From Haplomitrium mnioides (taxonomy: Eukaryota; Marchantiophyta; Haplomitriopsida; Calobryales), in NCBI GenBank assembly GCA_049999725.1, contig JBNGIS010005119.1, positions 88,240 through 122,781 on the forward strand: DNA of 34,542 nt, given 5' to 3'. A program made the translations under genes and the position numbers. Shown here in pieces: positions 11,027 through 22,935 of the stretch. Positions within the stretch are counted from its first letter, which is position 1, and each line of letters starts with the position of its first letter. A model generated the notes under the pieces. The model was not told the DNA's origin and made no database searches. It was given only the letters and a program-made list of their open reading frames with translations.

Positions 11027-12760
11027 CTGATATTCCCATCGATGATGACGACTTTTCATATTTTCAAAGTGAATTGAATGCAGGAAGGGTTTGATCACTA
11101 TATGCTTTCTTGAAAGATAGTGCCTCCAAACTTTGGTAGCATAAACTATCGCCAACTGCTCTTTATTCCTTGCAAAATAACTTCTCTTCATTGCATTTAG
11201 TCAATGTGATATAAAGGCAATCAGATGAAGTCCAACCCCAAACTCTTATTGTAACAATACTCCAATAGCAAAATTAGATGCATCAAAGTCAACTATACAA
11301 CATGCCTTTGGGTCATATAGTTGTAAATTTGGACGAGAAGACACTGCATCCTTGAGTTGTTGAAATACCCCTTGCTCTTTGCTTGTCAATTGAAACTTTT
11401 CCTCCTTTCCTAGAAAATTCATAAGCGGTGCAACAACATAGGCATAGTAATAGATAAATCTTCGATAAAAAAACTTGCTCAAACATTCTTTGCACCATTT
11501 GGTGTTGGCCACTCTCTGATAACCTTAATTTTCTCTTCTTTCATTTTGATACCATTTTCAAACACTTTATGTCATAGGTAAGTCGCATCTTACTTCCAAA
11601 ACTCACACTTAGACTTCTTGCAATAAAAATTCCAATTGTGTAGTCTTTGCAATACTTCTTTGAAATGACCATGATGCTCAACTTCACTTTTACTAAAGAT
11701 AAGTATATCATCCAAAAACACCAACATTGACTTATCTAATAACTCATCAAAAACTCGATGCATTTGATCCATGAATATTGTCAAAGCATTAGTGAGGCCA
11801 AATGTAAGAACCACATATCTTGTGTGAAAAGCTATCTTTGACACATTTCTTGGCTTGATAGAAATTCGCCAATAGCCACTTCAAAGATCCAATTTAGAAA
11901 AAAATTGCTCACCACTCAATTAATCCAATGAATCATCAATACGAGATAGATGAAAGGCATTCTTTATTGCGTGCTTGTTCAAGCCTCAATAATCTATACA
12001 AAGACAAAATCCACCATCTTTCTTTGGTAAAAAAAAATATTGGAGCTCTCTAATATGAAGTATTATGTTGAATGTAATCCTTCTTAAGAAGATCTATCAA
12101 GGTCTTTCAAAGCTCTCTAATTCTTGTTGTGATAATCGATATATAAGTCAATTATATAGAGTACTTCTTGGTATCAACTCAATGAGAAAGTACATTCCTC
12201 GATCATCTAGCAACTCATTTGGCAAATCCTCTAGAAACACATCCAAAGCTCCTTCAAAATATCATCTTATCATTGAGGTAAGCGCAATTTTTCCTCTTTC
12301 TTTACTTAAGTCTGTGATACGCTTGATCCAAACAACAAAGACATGCAACTCTTGCTCTATTGAATTAATATGCTGAATTGATTTAGGCTTCTTCACCAAC
12401 AATGTTGAATACTCCAGAAAAAATTTCTTACCATGTAAAATAACTTGAATTTGACATTTTGGGCAAGCCAAATTGAGTGGATCAATCTTCAAGCCAAAGC
12501 AACTCTAAAATGATGTCATATTGTATTTGTGCAATAACAAATTGTATAGATTCTGTATACTCTTTCCAATCCTTAAAAGGAATAGCTTTTAAGAGAAAAA
12601 CACATCATGCTTTTGGCCATTAGCCATAGTCACAACACTTCCCTTTATAAGTATAAATTTTGCTTTGATTATCTTAGCAAAACGTAGTGACATAAATTTT
12701 CAAAACTTCCGCTATCCACCAACATTTTATAAGAGTGCTCCCCAATCATACCATCAAGGT
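11027..12760 (-). pseudogene. G1 protease, reverse transcriptase and RNase H, decayed
   Basis: Minus-strand pol of G1 up to the G2 insertion. The protease part near 12640-12760 is poorly kept. Pieces at 12492-12262 match the G3 region between protease and RT (FVVWIKRITDLSKERGK). The RT at 11844-11590 reads VLTFGLTNALTIFMDQMHR with the FLDD catalytic box at 11707-11718. The RT end and RNase H follow (11512-11246, ACCIVDFDASNFAIGVLLQ; and 11191-11030, RNKEQLAIVYATKVWRHYL). G3 shows the same order and sequence in longer frames. Confidence 0.88.
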
Positions 12761-12769
12761 GAAAAAAAG

Positions 12770-13484
12770 TACTTCAAATTTTTGTTGAGATTTTAATTCC
12801 ATTAGAGCTTGTGAAGTTCTCAGTACGCCATTTGAATGGTTGAGGACATGATATAGCTTCTATAGCAATAAGTAATGAGTTATGTTGCTTTGATATGCAC
12901 ATTGCACCTTCTAGTTGGGCAAGCTTTCTCATTGTCACATCCATTCTTGTGCGAGGCTTGTGTCTCCAAACAAAGTGATCTAGTGCTTCTTCTTCTCTTA
13001 TATCAAGAATTTGCACAATTGTATTGTAAAAATGTGTGACATAGCTTCTCACTTTACCAAGTTGCTTCAAATCATCCAATCAATTTCTTGCTACTTTTGA
13101 AGCATTTACAACCATATATCTTGAAATCATTGCTTCTTTGAATTCTTATCAAGAAACAATATGAGCAACATATCCACATTGTGCTTGTTCTTTTTTATAT
13201 CTCCACCATATCCTTGCAACTCCCTCTAATTTACTTGCTACGAATAGAATTCATTGACCATCTTCTATTATATTTGTAGCTTCAAAGTATTGCTTACAAT
13301 CAAATATAAAGTTCTTAGATGCACCAAAAACCATCTTCGTATTATTTTCTTTTGGTGTTGGAAATCATTTATAACTCTCTTTTTCTCAAAATGTTGCTCT
13401 TTCTTTCATTCTCACTTCCAATAGCCATGAAAGATGTTCAAGTTATTGCTGCATTGCTTGAACCGCCACTTCTTTATTCTTCAT
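12770..13484 (-). pseudogene. G1 gag, decayed
   Basis: The probable start is at 13484 (MKNKEVAVQAMQQ), aligned with the G3 gag start MENQEVRMQAIQQQ. Downstream, 13079-12774 contains LKQLGKVRSYVTHFYN and RRKLAQLEGAM-like sequence matching G3 gag. Several stops interrupt it, and the zinc knuckle clear in G3 was not found here. Confidence 0.82.
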
Positions 13485-13510
13485 GTAGCTCACTACCAAA
13501 AAGAGCTGTA

Positions 13511-13522
13511 GCTCTCATACCA
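13511..13522 (-). other. G1 primer-binding site
   Basis: On the minus strand, next to the 5' LTR, TGGTATGAGAGC differs by one base from TGGTATCAGAGC, the complement of the initiator-Met tRNA 3' end used by most plant LTR elements. Confidence 0.85.
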
Positions 13523-13523
13523 A

Positions 13524-14013
13524 TGTTAAGACACTCGAAGACAAACTCCAAATGAGTAAGAACTGATAATGAACTCTAATAGAGTTCTTCAACCAAATGC
13601 CAATAAGGCAAGCAAAGGCACTACAAGATAACTCTAATAGAGTTATACAACTCAAGGCACAAGCAAAAACCAAGAGTGCAAGCAACAGCTAAGCAACCAA
13701 AAAACCCAAGTGATTCAAGAAGAACTCCAAAATGAAGAGTGAGGCTATGAAGCCCTTCTATTGATACAAGAGAAGAAGATGTCATCCCCTTTTCTTCACT
13801 TACAAATCACTTCCATCTTGAAACTTAAAAGTAATCACTTACAAGTCACTTCAAATTTCAGCCCTAAAAGTGTGCTTGTACCACTTCACTTAAAGTAACT
13901 TTAAAAGCAAGTAAACTTAAAATGATTTCAACCCTAAAAGTGAGCTTCTATCACTTCCTTCACTCCTCTCTATTTTCTTATAAATAGAGCAACATCATGC
14001 TTGTGCTATTAGA
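13524..14013 (-). repeat. G1 5' LTR (right)
   Basis: Starts TGTTAAGACACTCGAAGAC and ends GTGCTATTAGA, paired with 2777-3247. The terminal CA has changed to GA. The TSD GAATG follows at once. The minus-strand TATA element is altered to a TATCAATAG form. Confidence 0.9.
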
Positions 14014-14018
14014 GAATG

Positions 14019-15439
14019 AACCATAGAGGTAGATCATTACTCTATGTACATGATCAAGCTATACAAAAATGTATTGTGTGCAAGTACATCAAGTTACTAG
14101 TGAGTTCTTTGAGTAGACAATTATGTATTCCCACTTTTTTGTAGGTAAAGGTGACTAGAACTTTGATCTTTATGTTTGATTCCAACTTATGTTGGAATAA
14201 TCATGGAAGCATAAAACACAATGATGATGTAAGGTGGATCAACAGTTACATAATAAGTTGACGCTTCTTTCTATTCTAGTCCTTTCTTTTCTTCCTTCCG
14301 ATTACTAACACAAAATGATAGACAACAATAAGAACAACACTACAAATAGAGAAGGAGATTTTCTCTTTCTATTTTATTTTCTTGTTCTCAACCTCTCTTA
14401 AACCCAACAATAGATAGAAAAGGCGGAGAGTACTGGGAATGAAAACACATAGAAGTATAATAAATACAAAGACAAGACTCTTAACAAAAGTTTACATAAT
14501 AGAAGACCTTACAATGCTTGAGAACAATACTATAGCTTACAACCATTTTCTTAGAGCTATTGTCTTGGCTTTCGAGAAGCGTCTTGATTTCGCTTCCCTT
14601 TACTTGACCTTTTCTTTACAGTTATGGTCTTGAGTGTGAAAACTTTGGAAGTTTGCACTCGTATTTTGTTGAAGTCTTGTTTTCAATAGTGGAAGATCAC
14701 TTTAAACAACCAATACTTTTGTACCAGGAACCTCTACTGAGTTCATGTTGTATTTTACATTGAATTTTTTTTTTCAAATTTCTACTTCAAAAAGTACATT
14801 TTTTCTAAGTTACAAAACTTTTCATCAAAAAAGAAGGTATTCAACTTGAAATTTGGTTTATTTAGACACCTATTTTATTTTGGAAAAACTTTAATGTTTA
14901 ATATTTGGTAAAAAGAGTTTTTAAAAAAATATTATATTATAGTAAGATTAACAAACAAGAGAGAATATTGAAGAAACATGGTAAAGCTATATAATCATTT
15001 TTTAATGTTTTTTTTATTTTTCAAAAAAACCCTTCAAGATATAGAATCTTAAAACATTTACGAAGCAAAAATCCAAAAAAAAAGATGATGTTGCAACATA
15101 CACTAACATATAAATCTCTAATCTAGTAAGAGTTGTTTTGAACTTGTATTTACGTACAAAACAGATAAAAACAAACAAGAAGACATATGCTTGCCTAGAC
15201 TTAAAGCTTGCACATCATAAAAGATGATGCACTTCTTAAAAATCAATCCAACATTCCAAGGCAAGCAAGCAATGAATCATTAGTAACTTCAAATATTGAA
15301 TATCCAAAATAAAATCACAACATCAACTCAGATGTAGAATGATATTGCTATTAAAGATTGCAATAAATTTAATGAGAAGCTAAGAAAAAAAGCAAAAACT
15401 TTTGATTGAAGAAAACTTGTACAAAAATCCAAATCAGCT
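14019..15439. other. No recognisable gene (right flank of G1)
   Basis: Very AT-rich intergenic sequence with homopolymer runs, especially at 14760-15060. Short open frames such as 14439-14633 show no domain. From about 15440 the sequence resembles the region downstream of the second methyltransferase copy (near 30840), for example ACTTTGTTGCTAATTTTTAC against ACTTCATTGCTAATTTTAAT. Confidence 0.6.
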
Positions 15440-16760
15440 AAAAGAGAACCTCCATACCAGTATAAACTTTGTTGCTAATTTTTACAAAAACTAATAGGTT
15501 TTATTAAAGAAAGAAGACCGTCAAGAAAATACTTAATAATTATTATTTTGAATGCTACAAGAATAGAGATCAAACATAAAATATTTTTTTAATAAATATT
15601 TTACTATTTATAAAAAGTACATCACTCTGCATCTTCAAATTTGGTTCTCTCCTCTTCAGGAAGAATGGTCTCATCGAATCAATGGACTGAGAAGCTTGGG
15701 CATCTATAGCCACAAGAGAATCATGTCGACACTTTCCAATCTTGGAAATTGCAACAAAATCACCAAATACACTAGTAGTACTAGGAGGAACATGCTTCTT
15801 ATGGTATGCATATACAATTTGTGATTTTATGACATCAGATGGCAAAGAAGTCATTGTCAAAACTCTTTCGACGTCTATCATATTCCACAACAATGCAATT
15901 TCGCAAAACTTCACAGCACATACAAGGCATGTGCCCGACCGATAGCAAAGATCTAAGATCCAATCTTGCTTATTTGACAAATAGTCAATAAAAAATTTGT
16001 ACAAAGTGTGAGGCTTTTGGTACACATTCATAGAACCATTATCTACTAGATGTTTTAGTTTTGTTGAAACAACTAGATAACTAAAAATGCTCCGCATTAT
16101 TTGTCGTGGACTGTCGTTTGCATCGTTAGATTGTAAATTAAAGAGCTTCATGCTCTACCTGCCCTCCTTTGTCCAATAGCCCACTGTTCTATGCTCATGG
16201 GCGTGAGTGATTCTAAGACCTATTGAATGATGAATGTTGGTTTTGTCCTTGAAGTAATAAAAAAAAAAGAAATCAAACATTGCAAAGAAAGTAAAAATAA
16301 AAAAATAAACCAGATAAACTAAAACATTAAAAAATCAAAGGAAAACTTGCTAGATGTCGTGGTCAAAGGCACAACAAATTTTCAAAATAGCATCCTCCAC
16401 ATTGCCAAATTGTTGAGAAGAATGAATGATGACGAAAGACCAAAAATCAGAAGTAGTTAAAGCTACAAAAGAAGAGACCACGTTAAAAATATCGTCTTTT
16501 GTAAAGGTCTTGGAGCCATCTTGCTAACATTCCTTTAGACTATACCCGTAAGGAATATAAGTAATTGCTAAAGTGAAACTTCTTGGTTTCACCAAGCCTT
16601 TTATTTGTCGAGCGTTGGACTCTCCATTTTTTTTGATAAAACACCACATTGAGTCCATCAACATAGGACATTAAATCATGGTTTTTGTTCTTCAAGCCTT
16701 CATTTAGTTGGAGGGACAACGTCATCATTTTACTGCATTGACTTCCACTCATGTTTCAAT
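15440..16760 (-). pseudogene. Methyltransferase-like gene, copy 1 (5'-truncated, broken)
   Basis: Minus-strand partial duplicate of the gene at 31032-34542. From 16752 it reads DLMSYVDGLNVVFYQ, then a frameshift, then FTLAITYIPYGYSLKEC (the catalytic-motif region) and a stop. After the region of an intron (donor GT changed to GC) comes an exon with THAHEHRTVGYW, then from 16151 VYQKPHTLYKFFIDYL (QKP motif) and WILDLCYRSGTCLVC. In the last, the AdoMet loop GSG of copy 2 has become YRSG. A further one-base shift changes the C-terminus, so the frame ends at 15570 with unrelated residues. The ParB-like and middle parts are missing. The homology stops near 16760. Confidence 0.72.
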
Positions 16761-17048
16761 TGGTGTTCCCAAAAAACAATTTCAAAATTTTAGCATATAA
16801 AATCATGAACTTAATGCTAGTAATATTCGTTTGCAAAACAAATGTAATTTAATATATCAAAATGGCTTCTTTTAAGTGCACAATGCATTAAAAACAAATC
16901 TTCTTGTGAGCATTTTACCAAACTTGCTTTTATAATTTCATCTTTCAAAAATATATATAAGCAAAACACGACATTTGTTGTTAAACGTTTAAAAAACTAA
17001 CAATCATTGCAAAAATTTGTAAAATTAATAAATATTCAAATTTTATCT

Positions 17049-17145
17049 TGTTATAGGGATATATATAAGAAGTCCCAACCTAATCATTCTACTCGTCCGT
17101 CTTGAAGACTCTCGTATGTATGTATGTGGTGCTCATGCGATAACA
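17049..17145 (+). repeat. C1 5' LTR, 97 bp
   Basis: TGTTATAGGGA at the start, a TATA box TATATATAAG at 17060-17069 only 11 bp in, a conserved block CCTAATCATTCTACTCGTCC, and the end GCGATAACA. It pairs with 30438-30545. Just after it comes CGTTATTAGCAC, like the post-LTR sequence found in many plant copia elements. It is very short for an element of this size. Confidence 0.85.
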
Positions 17146-19127
17146 CGTTATTAGCACAAAAGGACTCTACAAATTGTTTTTCTGTCGTATACACTCAAGC
17201 TGCACCAACATCTAAGTAAGCTCCCGTATACTCACACCAGCGTACTCTGTTTTACCTCTACGCGAGATTTCTTTCTCCATTATTTTTTTAGCTCCCGCAA
17301 ACTTTTTTCCCTCGCTACTTTTCTAACAAATTTTTTTCCTTGAGCTTCTATCTCTCTTGTTCATCTCCCGCCCCCTCTCTCACTCATTCATTTTTTTCCC
17401 TCTTTTCCTTTTGAAAGAGCTGCACATACGGTCTAGAGTGCACTCACATTCACGACCCTAGCCCACCTTCATGTTGCTCCTTCTTGCTCGACACTATTGC
17501 TGCTCGAGACTGCCACTGCTTGACATCTTCGCATTGCTCCTTCTTGCTTGACATCGCCGCCGCTCGATACTACGCTTGACGATTTCTGGCACCTTTGTCT
17601 GATGCACATTCGGACTTTGGCTTGACGACGCCCCGTTCTTTGTTCAGCAAAGCTCTCACCTTCTTTTGCTTGGCGACATACTTGGCCTTATGCTTCGTGA
17701 CTCTTTGCTTCGCGACTGTTTGAATGGAGAACATCTCTCTCTCTTTTTCGGTCTCTGCTTGACAACATCGCTCCCTACTGCGACCTCACAGTTGATCATT
17801 TTTTTTCCCTTTCTTGTTGTTTTCCCTCTATTTGACAACACTGAGCAACATCGACTTAGTACTCTCTTGACTCGTCGACTCTATGTGCACCTGAGGCTGA
17901 CGTGCATTGTATCCTCATTGTTTGTTTGTTTTTGTTCCTTGCCTATGACAAGCTGAAATTGTCTCTTCGACAACAACAACTATCAAATCATACTCTCCAT
18001 TTTCTTTCTGCTTCCATTGCTAACATCTATGCTTACGAACCAGTGTTGTACTTCTTCACCATTTCAACCCGCGGTTCTTTGTGAGACTTTTACTTTCTCC
18101 ATTGTCTATGTTAGAAATTGTCCAGCATAGATGATGACACCAACCTGTACACCTGCCATCCTTCAACACCAGTGTATACGAACTCCTATTGACTTCTTCT
18201 TCTCAGTTTTTGGTATTACCTTGTTATTGGCTTAGTTCTCTACTGTGCCAGAGCAATATCTAAGCAAGGGAGAGACTAGGCACAGGTTGCATAGACCTGT
18301 GCACAAGTTTGACTCACTTGTTTATGCAGCATCGAAGACCTAGTCAGAAACATCTTCAGTGAAAGATACCTTTACATAGGTGACTACACAAGAAGCTACA
18401 TCAACAGTCAACGAAAGAGCAACACTGCACCCTGCAGCTTCTAGCTCTTTCACTCTGTTCTCCAAAACTTCTTGGTTCAAATTTCTCAACCAATTTTTTG
18501 ATCATCCTTGATTGATTCTTTTCCATTCTCTGAACGAATCTATCCCTCACAAGGGACATACTTGTTGACTTTGAACTACTTCTGACAAAGGTTACAAGCA
18601 AATCATACTAACAAGAAATGTTGACCCTTGTCACCTCCATCAGCTCAACCCTTATCTGGCCATACCTGCAACTGTTACCCTTTTTTTTCTCGTTACAAAA
18701 TCAGTATTGCAGAGAGGCACAACAGATATCAAGGACTAGACTCTGTTTTAGCTCTGGGAGGACACACAAGGAAGATCTAGAAGGACACCCTACCGACACA
18801 TTAGAAGCAATAGATACATATGAATATAGGGTAGCTCATTCATCGATTAGCCACATCAATTTCTTATTTCATTTCTCGGTGTTTATATTGATCAACACGC
18901 AGCTAGTCAATTCTTTCATGTTTTTCATTTTAATTTTTGATCTTTTAGCTTAAGGCAGAAAATGTAAACAGGTACAAGGGTTTGTTGTTGACCAAAAATA
19001 AGTCAATCACCAATTTATACCAAGTACTAACAATCGTAGCCTTGACCCAGCAGCTGCATTCGCCATAAATCCTGGTTCATCTTTCTCATTGACATGCATT
19101 CTCAACAAGATAGAGAATAGATCCACA
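17146..19127 (+). other. C1 untranslated leader, about 2 kb
   Basis: Lies between the 5' LTR and the gag start. The first half (17220-17900) is pyrimidine-rich with short irregular repeats of TTGCTCCTTCTTGCT, GCTTGAC and GCTCGA. It is richer in GC than the rest of the window. Open frames such as 17666-17956 and 18618-18953 show no domain. It may be a structured leader or hold a captured fragment; no identity can be given. Confidence 0.6.
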
Positions 19128-20135
19128 ATGACATCTGTAGAATCTCTGAAATTCCAGGATTTGAAATTGGACAGCTCCAACTATTTGTCTTGGTCACTAG
19201 ACGTTACAACCTATTTAACATCCAAGGGGATCCGTGAAATAATAAACACAGATGACAATGTCACCCCATGTGATGCAGCAAGAGCCCTCATCCTTATTAG
19301 ACACCACCTAGTGGAACCCCTGAGACTTCAACACCTGAACTATCACAGTCCCCATTTACTATGGAAGGAACAAAAACTCATATTTGACCATCTGACAAGC
19401 ATATTGCTCCATGGAGTGAGACACGATTGGATTAACCTATGAGTTCAGGACCACACGTCCATCGTCATCTACAATAACAAACTATTTTGCATTGTCTCAC
19501 AGCTAGCAATCTACGGTCACCTTGTGACTGATGAAGAACAAATAGAAGAAACTCTATTGACTTTTCATATGAGCAACCTCATTTTGACATCACAATATCA
19601 CAATATGCGATTCACTAGGTACGCTGACCTCATAGCATACATGCTACTTGTTGAAAATCATCAACTGCTCCTTGTGGAAAATGCAATGAAGAGACCCCCA
19701 TGATATGCCGTTCTTCATCAGAGATACTTTACATGGACCGACCTATACCTCCGCTCCAAGAGCAAACATTCTTTTAGAGGAAGAGGAAGGGGTAATCTCA
19801 TATTTAGGGGGAGCTATAACCGCCCGACCAATAGTCAACCTCCAAATCCCAATAACAGGGATCGACATTCCAATCATCGTATATCGACAACACCAAAAAA
19901 CGCTTCACAATGCACATGGAATAATAGAAGAGGCAGACAATTGCATAGAGGTCGGCGGAATATGTCTAATCCATACCAGTAGCAACCCATATGTACTCAA
20001 TGTGGCTTACGTGGCCACACTCAGCCCATGTGTAGAGTACCCTCGCACCTAGCATGATTATACCAACATAGTACCAGACCTGACAATCATGAAGTGCAAG
20101 GAAACTTATTGGAATTGACAGACATGGATGAATAT
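19128..20135 (+). pseudogene. C1 gag (UBN2-type), broken by four stops and an LTR
   Basis: Starts MTSVESLKFQDLKLDSSNY, a typical plant copia Gag opening, followed by LSWSLDVTTYLTSKG. One frame continues to the insertion point, interrupted by stops at 19440, 19701, about 19977 and about 20052, but with no frameshift. A basic RGRGRGN stretch precedes the zinc knuckle CTQCGLRGHTQPMC at 19992-20033 (C-X2-C-X4-H-X4-C). The frame then meets a solo G2-family LTR at 20136. The protein would form the element's particle and bind its RNA. Confidence 0.9.
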
Positions 20136-20704
20136 TGTAACACTACACACCCACATTACACACATAAGTTAGTACAAATACAACACATGCAAGTTAGCAC
20201 AAGAGAAGCGCACAAAGAACTTGGAAAACCCACAAGGTAAGAGATGCCAAACAAGGCACTCTCCCTTCTTTATATACTTGAGAGAAAGCACTTTGCTTAC
20301 ATAGGTGGAGGAACCCCATTGGTTCCTTTTCTATCCTCTTCTAATTGGACCCCTCTTTTCTCTCTCACTCTAATTGGACCACCCTTTTACTTTTGTTCTC
20401 CTTCTGCCACGTGTCCTTATCCTTAGAACCTTCCATCTCTTTAGTTCTCCTTCTGCCACGTGTCCTTATCTTTAGAACCTTCCTTTTACTTTAATTCTCC
20501 GCTTGCCACGTGTCCTTATCCTCTTCTAAAGTAGTCTATCTAGACTCCCTCTTTTACTTTAATTCGTTGACTTCTTCTCCTCATGCCACGTGTCCAATTC
20601 TCTATAATAGCAATTGCTTTTTGCTACTCTAACTTAGTCATAGCTTTCTAAAGATAGTTGACATTATTTTTAGCTATCGCTTACTAAAGTTAGTGACCGT
20701 TACA
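20136..20704 (-). mobile_element. Solo LTR of the G2 family, 569 bp, inside C1 gag-pol
   Basis: Begins TGTAACACTACACACCCAC and ends GTTACA. It is flanked by the perfect 5-bp TSD AATAT (20131-20135 and 20705-20709). It aligns over its length with the G2 LTRs at 4862-5449 and 10509-11021 in the same orientation. A single LTR with its own TSD is what remains after recombination between the two LTRs of a full element. It carries a minus-strand TATATAAAG near 20266-20282 and four intact CACGTGTCC boxes. Confidence 0.95.
20405..20596. promoter_or_regulatory. Array of four G-box/ABRE-type motifs in the solo LTR
   Basis: GCCACGTGTCC occurs at 20406, 20455, 20505 and 20585, the first three on a 49-50 bp period. 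CACGTG is the plant G-box and ACGTGTC the ABRE core, bound by bZIP and bHLH factors, so the array could act as an enhancer of the LTR promoter. The function is inferred from motif sequence only. Confidence 0.7.
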
Positions 20705-20709
20705 AATAT

Positions 20710-21944
20710 CCACAATGCAATATACATCCTGAAAGTCATATGACTTATTCATCATTGTCAAACCAGAAAAATGAATCTGAGATAACCTGCATTGTAGGCA
20801 TCGGATCTTTGCACACCATTTTGCAAGACCAAAAATACTTCTCATCGATCAAACCTTCTTCTAGGCCTATGACAACAATTACTGGCCACAATCAAATTGA
20901 AGAAGAACATGGTCCAGCGACCACTATATTTCCAAATGGAACAAGACTCGATATCAAATCTGCAATTTATGCACCTTCAGCAACTAGAAACCTCATCAAT
21001 TTCTAAGATATACGACAAAACGGTTTTCACATTCAAACTGGATCTTTTAAGGACACTCAAGTCCTCTATATCCTAAGTCCAACAGCATCAGGCTTTGACA
21101 TACAAGAGTCATTCTCACTATCACCACCTGGATTGTATACCACAAAAATATGTTCATATCATATCTCCACGAAATCGGTCTCCACAACCCTCACATGGCA
21201 CAACCGCCTAGGGCATCTAGGCCGAGATATGTTTTACCGTATCAAAAAGGATATCAAAGGCATATCACAGAACATGCATCCACTACCATTGAATACACCA
21301 TGCTTAGCATGCACACAAGGCAAAATGAGAACTACACCTTCTCACGATAAAACAACAATCACAATTCCTCGATTCCTCGAGAGAATCCACGTTGATGTTT
21401 GTGGACCCATCCACCCACCTTTGGAACCATTCAGATACTTCATTGTCACTATTGATGCATCATCCAAATGGTCAGAAGTATCTCTTCTTACAACCAAAAA
21501 ATGGTTTTCCCAAAACTGTTGTCTCAAATCTTGAAACTCTTAGCATAGTTCTCTAATTACCCAATCAAAAATATGACAGTGAACAATGCCAGAGAATACT
21601 CTTCACAAACTTTTGACAATTTCTGCAAATCTGCTGGCATAGACATACAATATTCAGTTCCACATATACACTTTCCAAATGGCATTGTAGAATCTGCTAT
21701 CAAGAGAATACAACTCATAGTAAGACCATTACTTCTAAACTCAAATCTCCCCACCACTACATGGGGACATGCAGTCATGCATGCAACATCTCTATTGCGT
21801 TATAGACCGTTTGCATTTAATCAAAAATCCCCACACCAACTTGTTGTAGGAATCCCAAGAGATATATCACATCTTTGCATATTTGTTTGCCTCATACTTG
21901 TCCCAATCTTAAGACCATATCAAACAAAGATGGGAACACAATAA
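20710..21944 (+). pseudogene. C1 protease and integrase, decayed
   Basis: Continues in the gag frame after the solo LTR. The protease region (about 20785-20850) reads CIVGIGSLHTI where the family has a D-S-G active site, so the aspartate is lost. ATTIFPNGTRLDIKSAIY and ATRNLINF follow. The integrase zinc-binding part has WHNRLGHLGRDMF (from about 21196) and CLAC at 21301-21312. The core has IHVDVCGP (first Asp), TVNNAREYSS near 21575 (second Asp changed to Asn) and FPNGIVESAIKR with the Glu kept. A frameshift lies between 21534 and 21573. Confidence 0.9.
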
Positions 21945-22013
21945 CAGAAAGGCACATATATTGGTTTTGAATCTCCTTCTATCATCCGATATCTTAAACC
22001 CTCAACCTTTGAT

Positions 22014-22935
22014 GTGTTTAAGTCTCGATTCGCGGACTGCCAATTCTTTGAAGAATCTTTTCCACATTTGACACAAGAGGACAAAGATGTACAACCCAAA
22101 CTTGAGGACAACTTAATATGGCACCAGCACTTGTCATTGGACTTTGATCAACAAAATGGACATTCCGATGCCAAAGTCAGAAGACTGCTCTATTTACAAC
22201 AAACATTAATTAAAATACCCAATGCATTTAACAATGCAGCCAACATTACCAAATCACATATAGAAGATGCTTATGCACCAGCAAGACTTCAAAAAGTCGA
22301 CACTCGTGCCACTGATATACAGCCTAAGGCAAAGCATGGCAGACCTATAGGCTCAAAGAATAAGTCTAAATTATTGACATCATTGAACGTTGCGATAGAC
22401 ACCGATGAAATAACAATTGACTATTCCCATATTGGTCAAATATGGGATAGATCTCAGACCACTATGGATGACCTATTTGCATTATCTGTATCACAATCTA
22501 TAGATAAGGATGTGCACAATCCTTTATTTGTATGAGAAGCACAATTAAGAATAGATTGGCCCCAATGGGAAAAAGCGATAAATTCAAAACTTGACTCTCT
22601 CACGCAACAACAAGTATTCGGATCTATTATGCCAGCACTTCCACACATGCATCTGATAGATTATAGATTTATTTTTGTCCACAAATACAATGCAAAGGGT
22701 GATGTCACAAGATATAAAGCAAGATTAGTGGCCAAAAGATATACTCAAATTTTTGGACGTGACTATGACCTCACATACTCACCTGTCATGGACACTATTA
22801 CTTATAGATATATGATAGCATTTGCTATCCAACATCATCTTACTCTGCACATTATGGACGTCATCACAACCTACTTATATGGCACTCTAGATACCCATAT
22901 TTTTATGAAAGCACCCATTGAACTTATATCAAGAA
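22014..22935 (+). pseudogene. C1 linker and N-terminal reverse transcriptase
   Basis: The linker contains HGRPIGSKNKSKLL, a signature between integrase and RT in plant copia elements. After a stop at 22533 the RT begins with WPQWEKAINSKLDSL. FVHKYNAKGDVTRYKARLVAK and YDLTYSPVMDTITYR follow, then VITTYLYGTLDTHIFMKAP, where the first catalytic Asp region lies (MDVITTYLYG). From about 22935 the RT is interrupted by the hairpin array. Confidence 0.88.

Larger units (their letters stand above)
2777..14013 (-). mobile_element. G1: Ty3/gypsy chromovirus, split by G2
   Basis: A minus-strand gypsy element bounded by related LTRs (2777-3247 and 13524-14013) and by the perfect 5-bp duplication GAATG at 2772-2776 and 14014-14018. 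On the minus strand the order is gag (13484 to about 12770), protease, reverse transcriptase and RNase H (12760-11027), then integrase with a chromodomain (4856-3313). G2 has inserted between RNase H and integrase, at 4862-11021. Without G2 and its duplicated TSD, G1 is about 5.1 kb, close to G3, which belongs to the same family. All coding parts carry stops and frameshifts, so it is an old, inactive copy. Confidence 0.93.

Noticed and set aside
14760-15100. Possible tRNA or snRNA gene in the AT-rich spacer
   Set aside because: No cloverleaf, A/B box or snRNA promoter elements could be found by eye.
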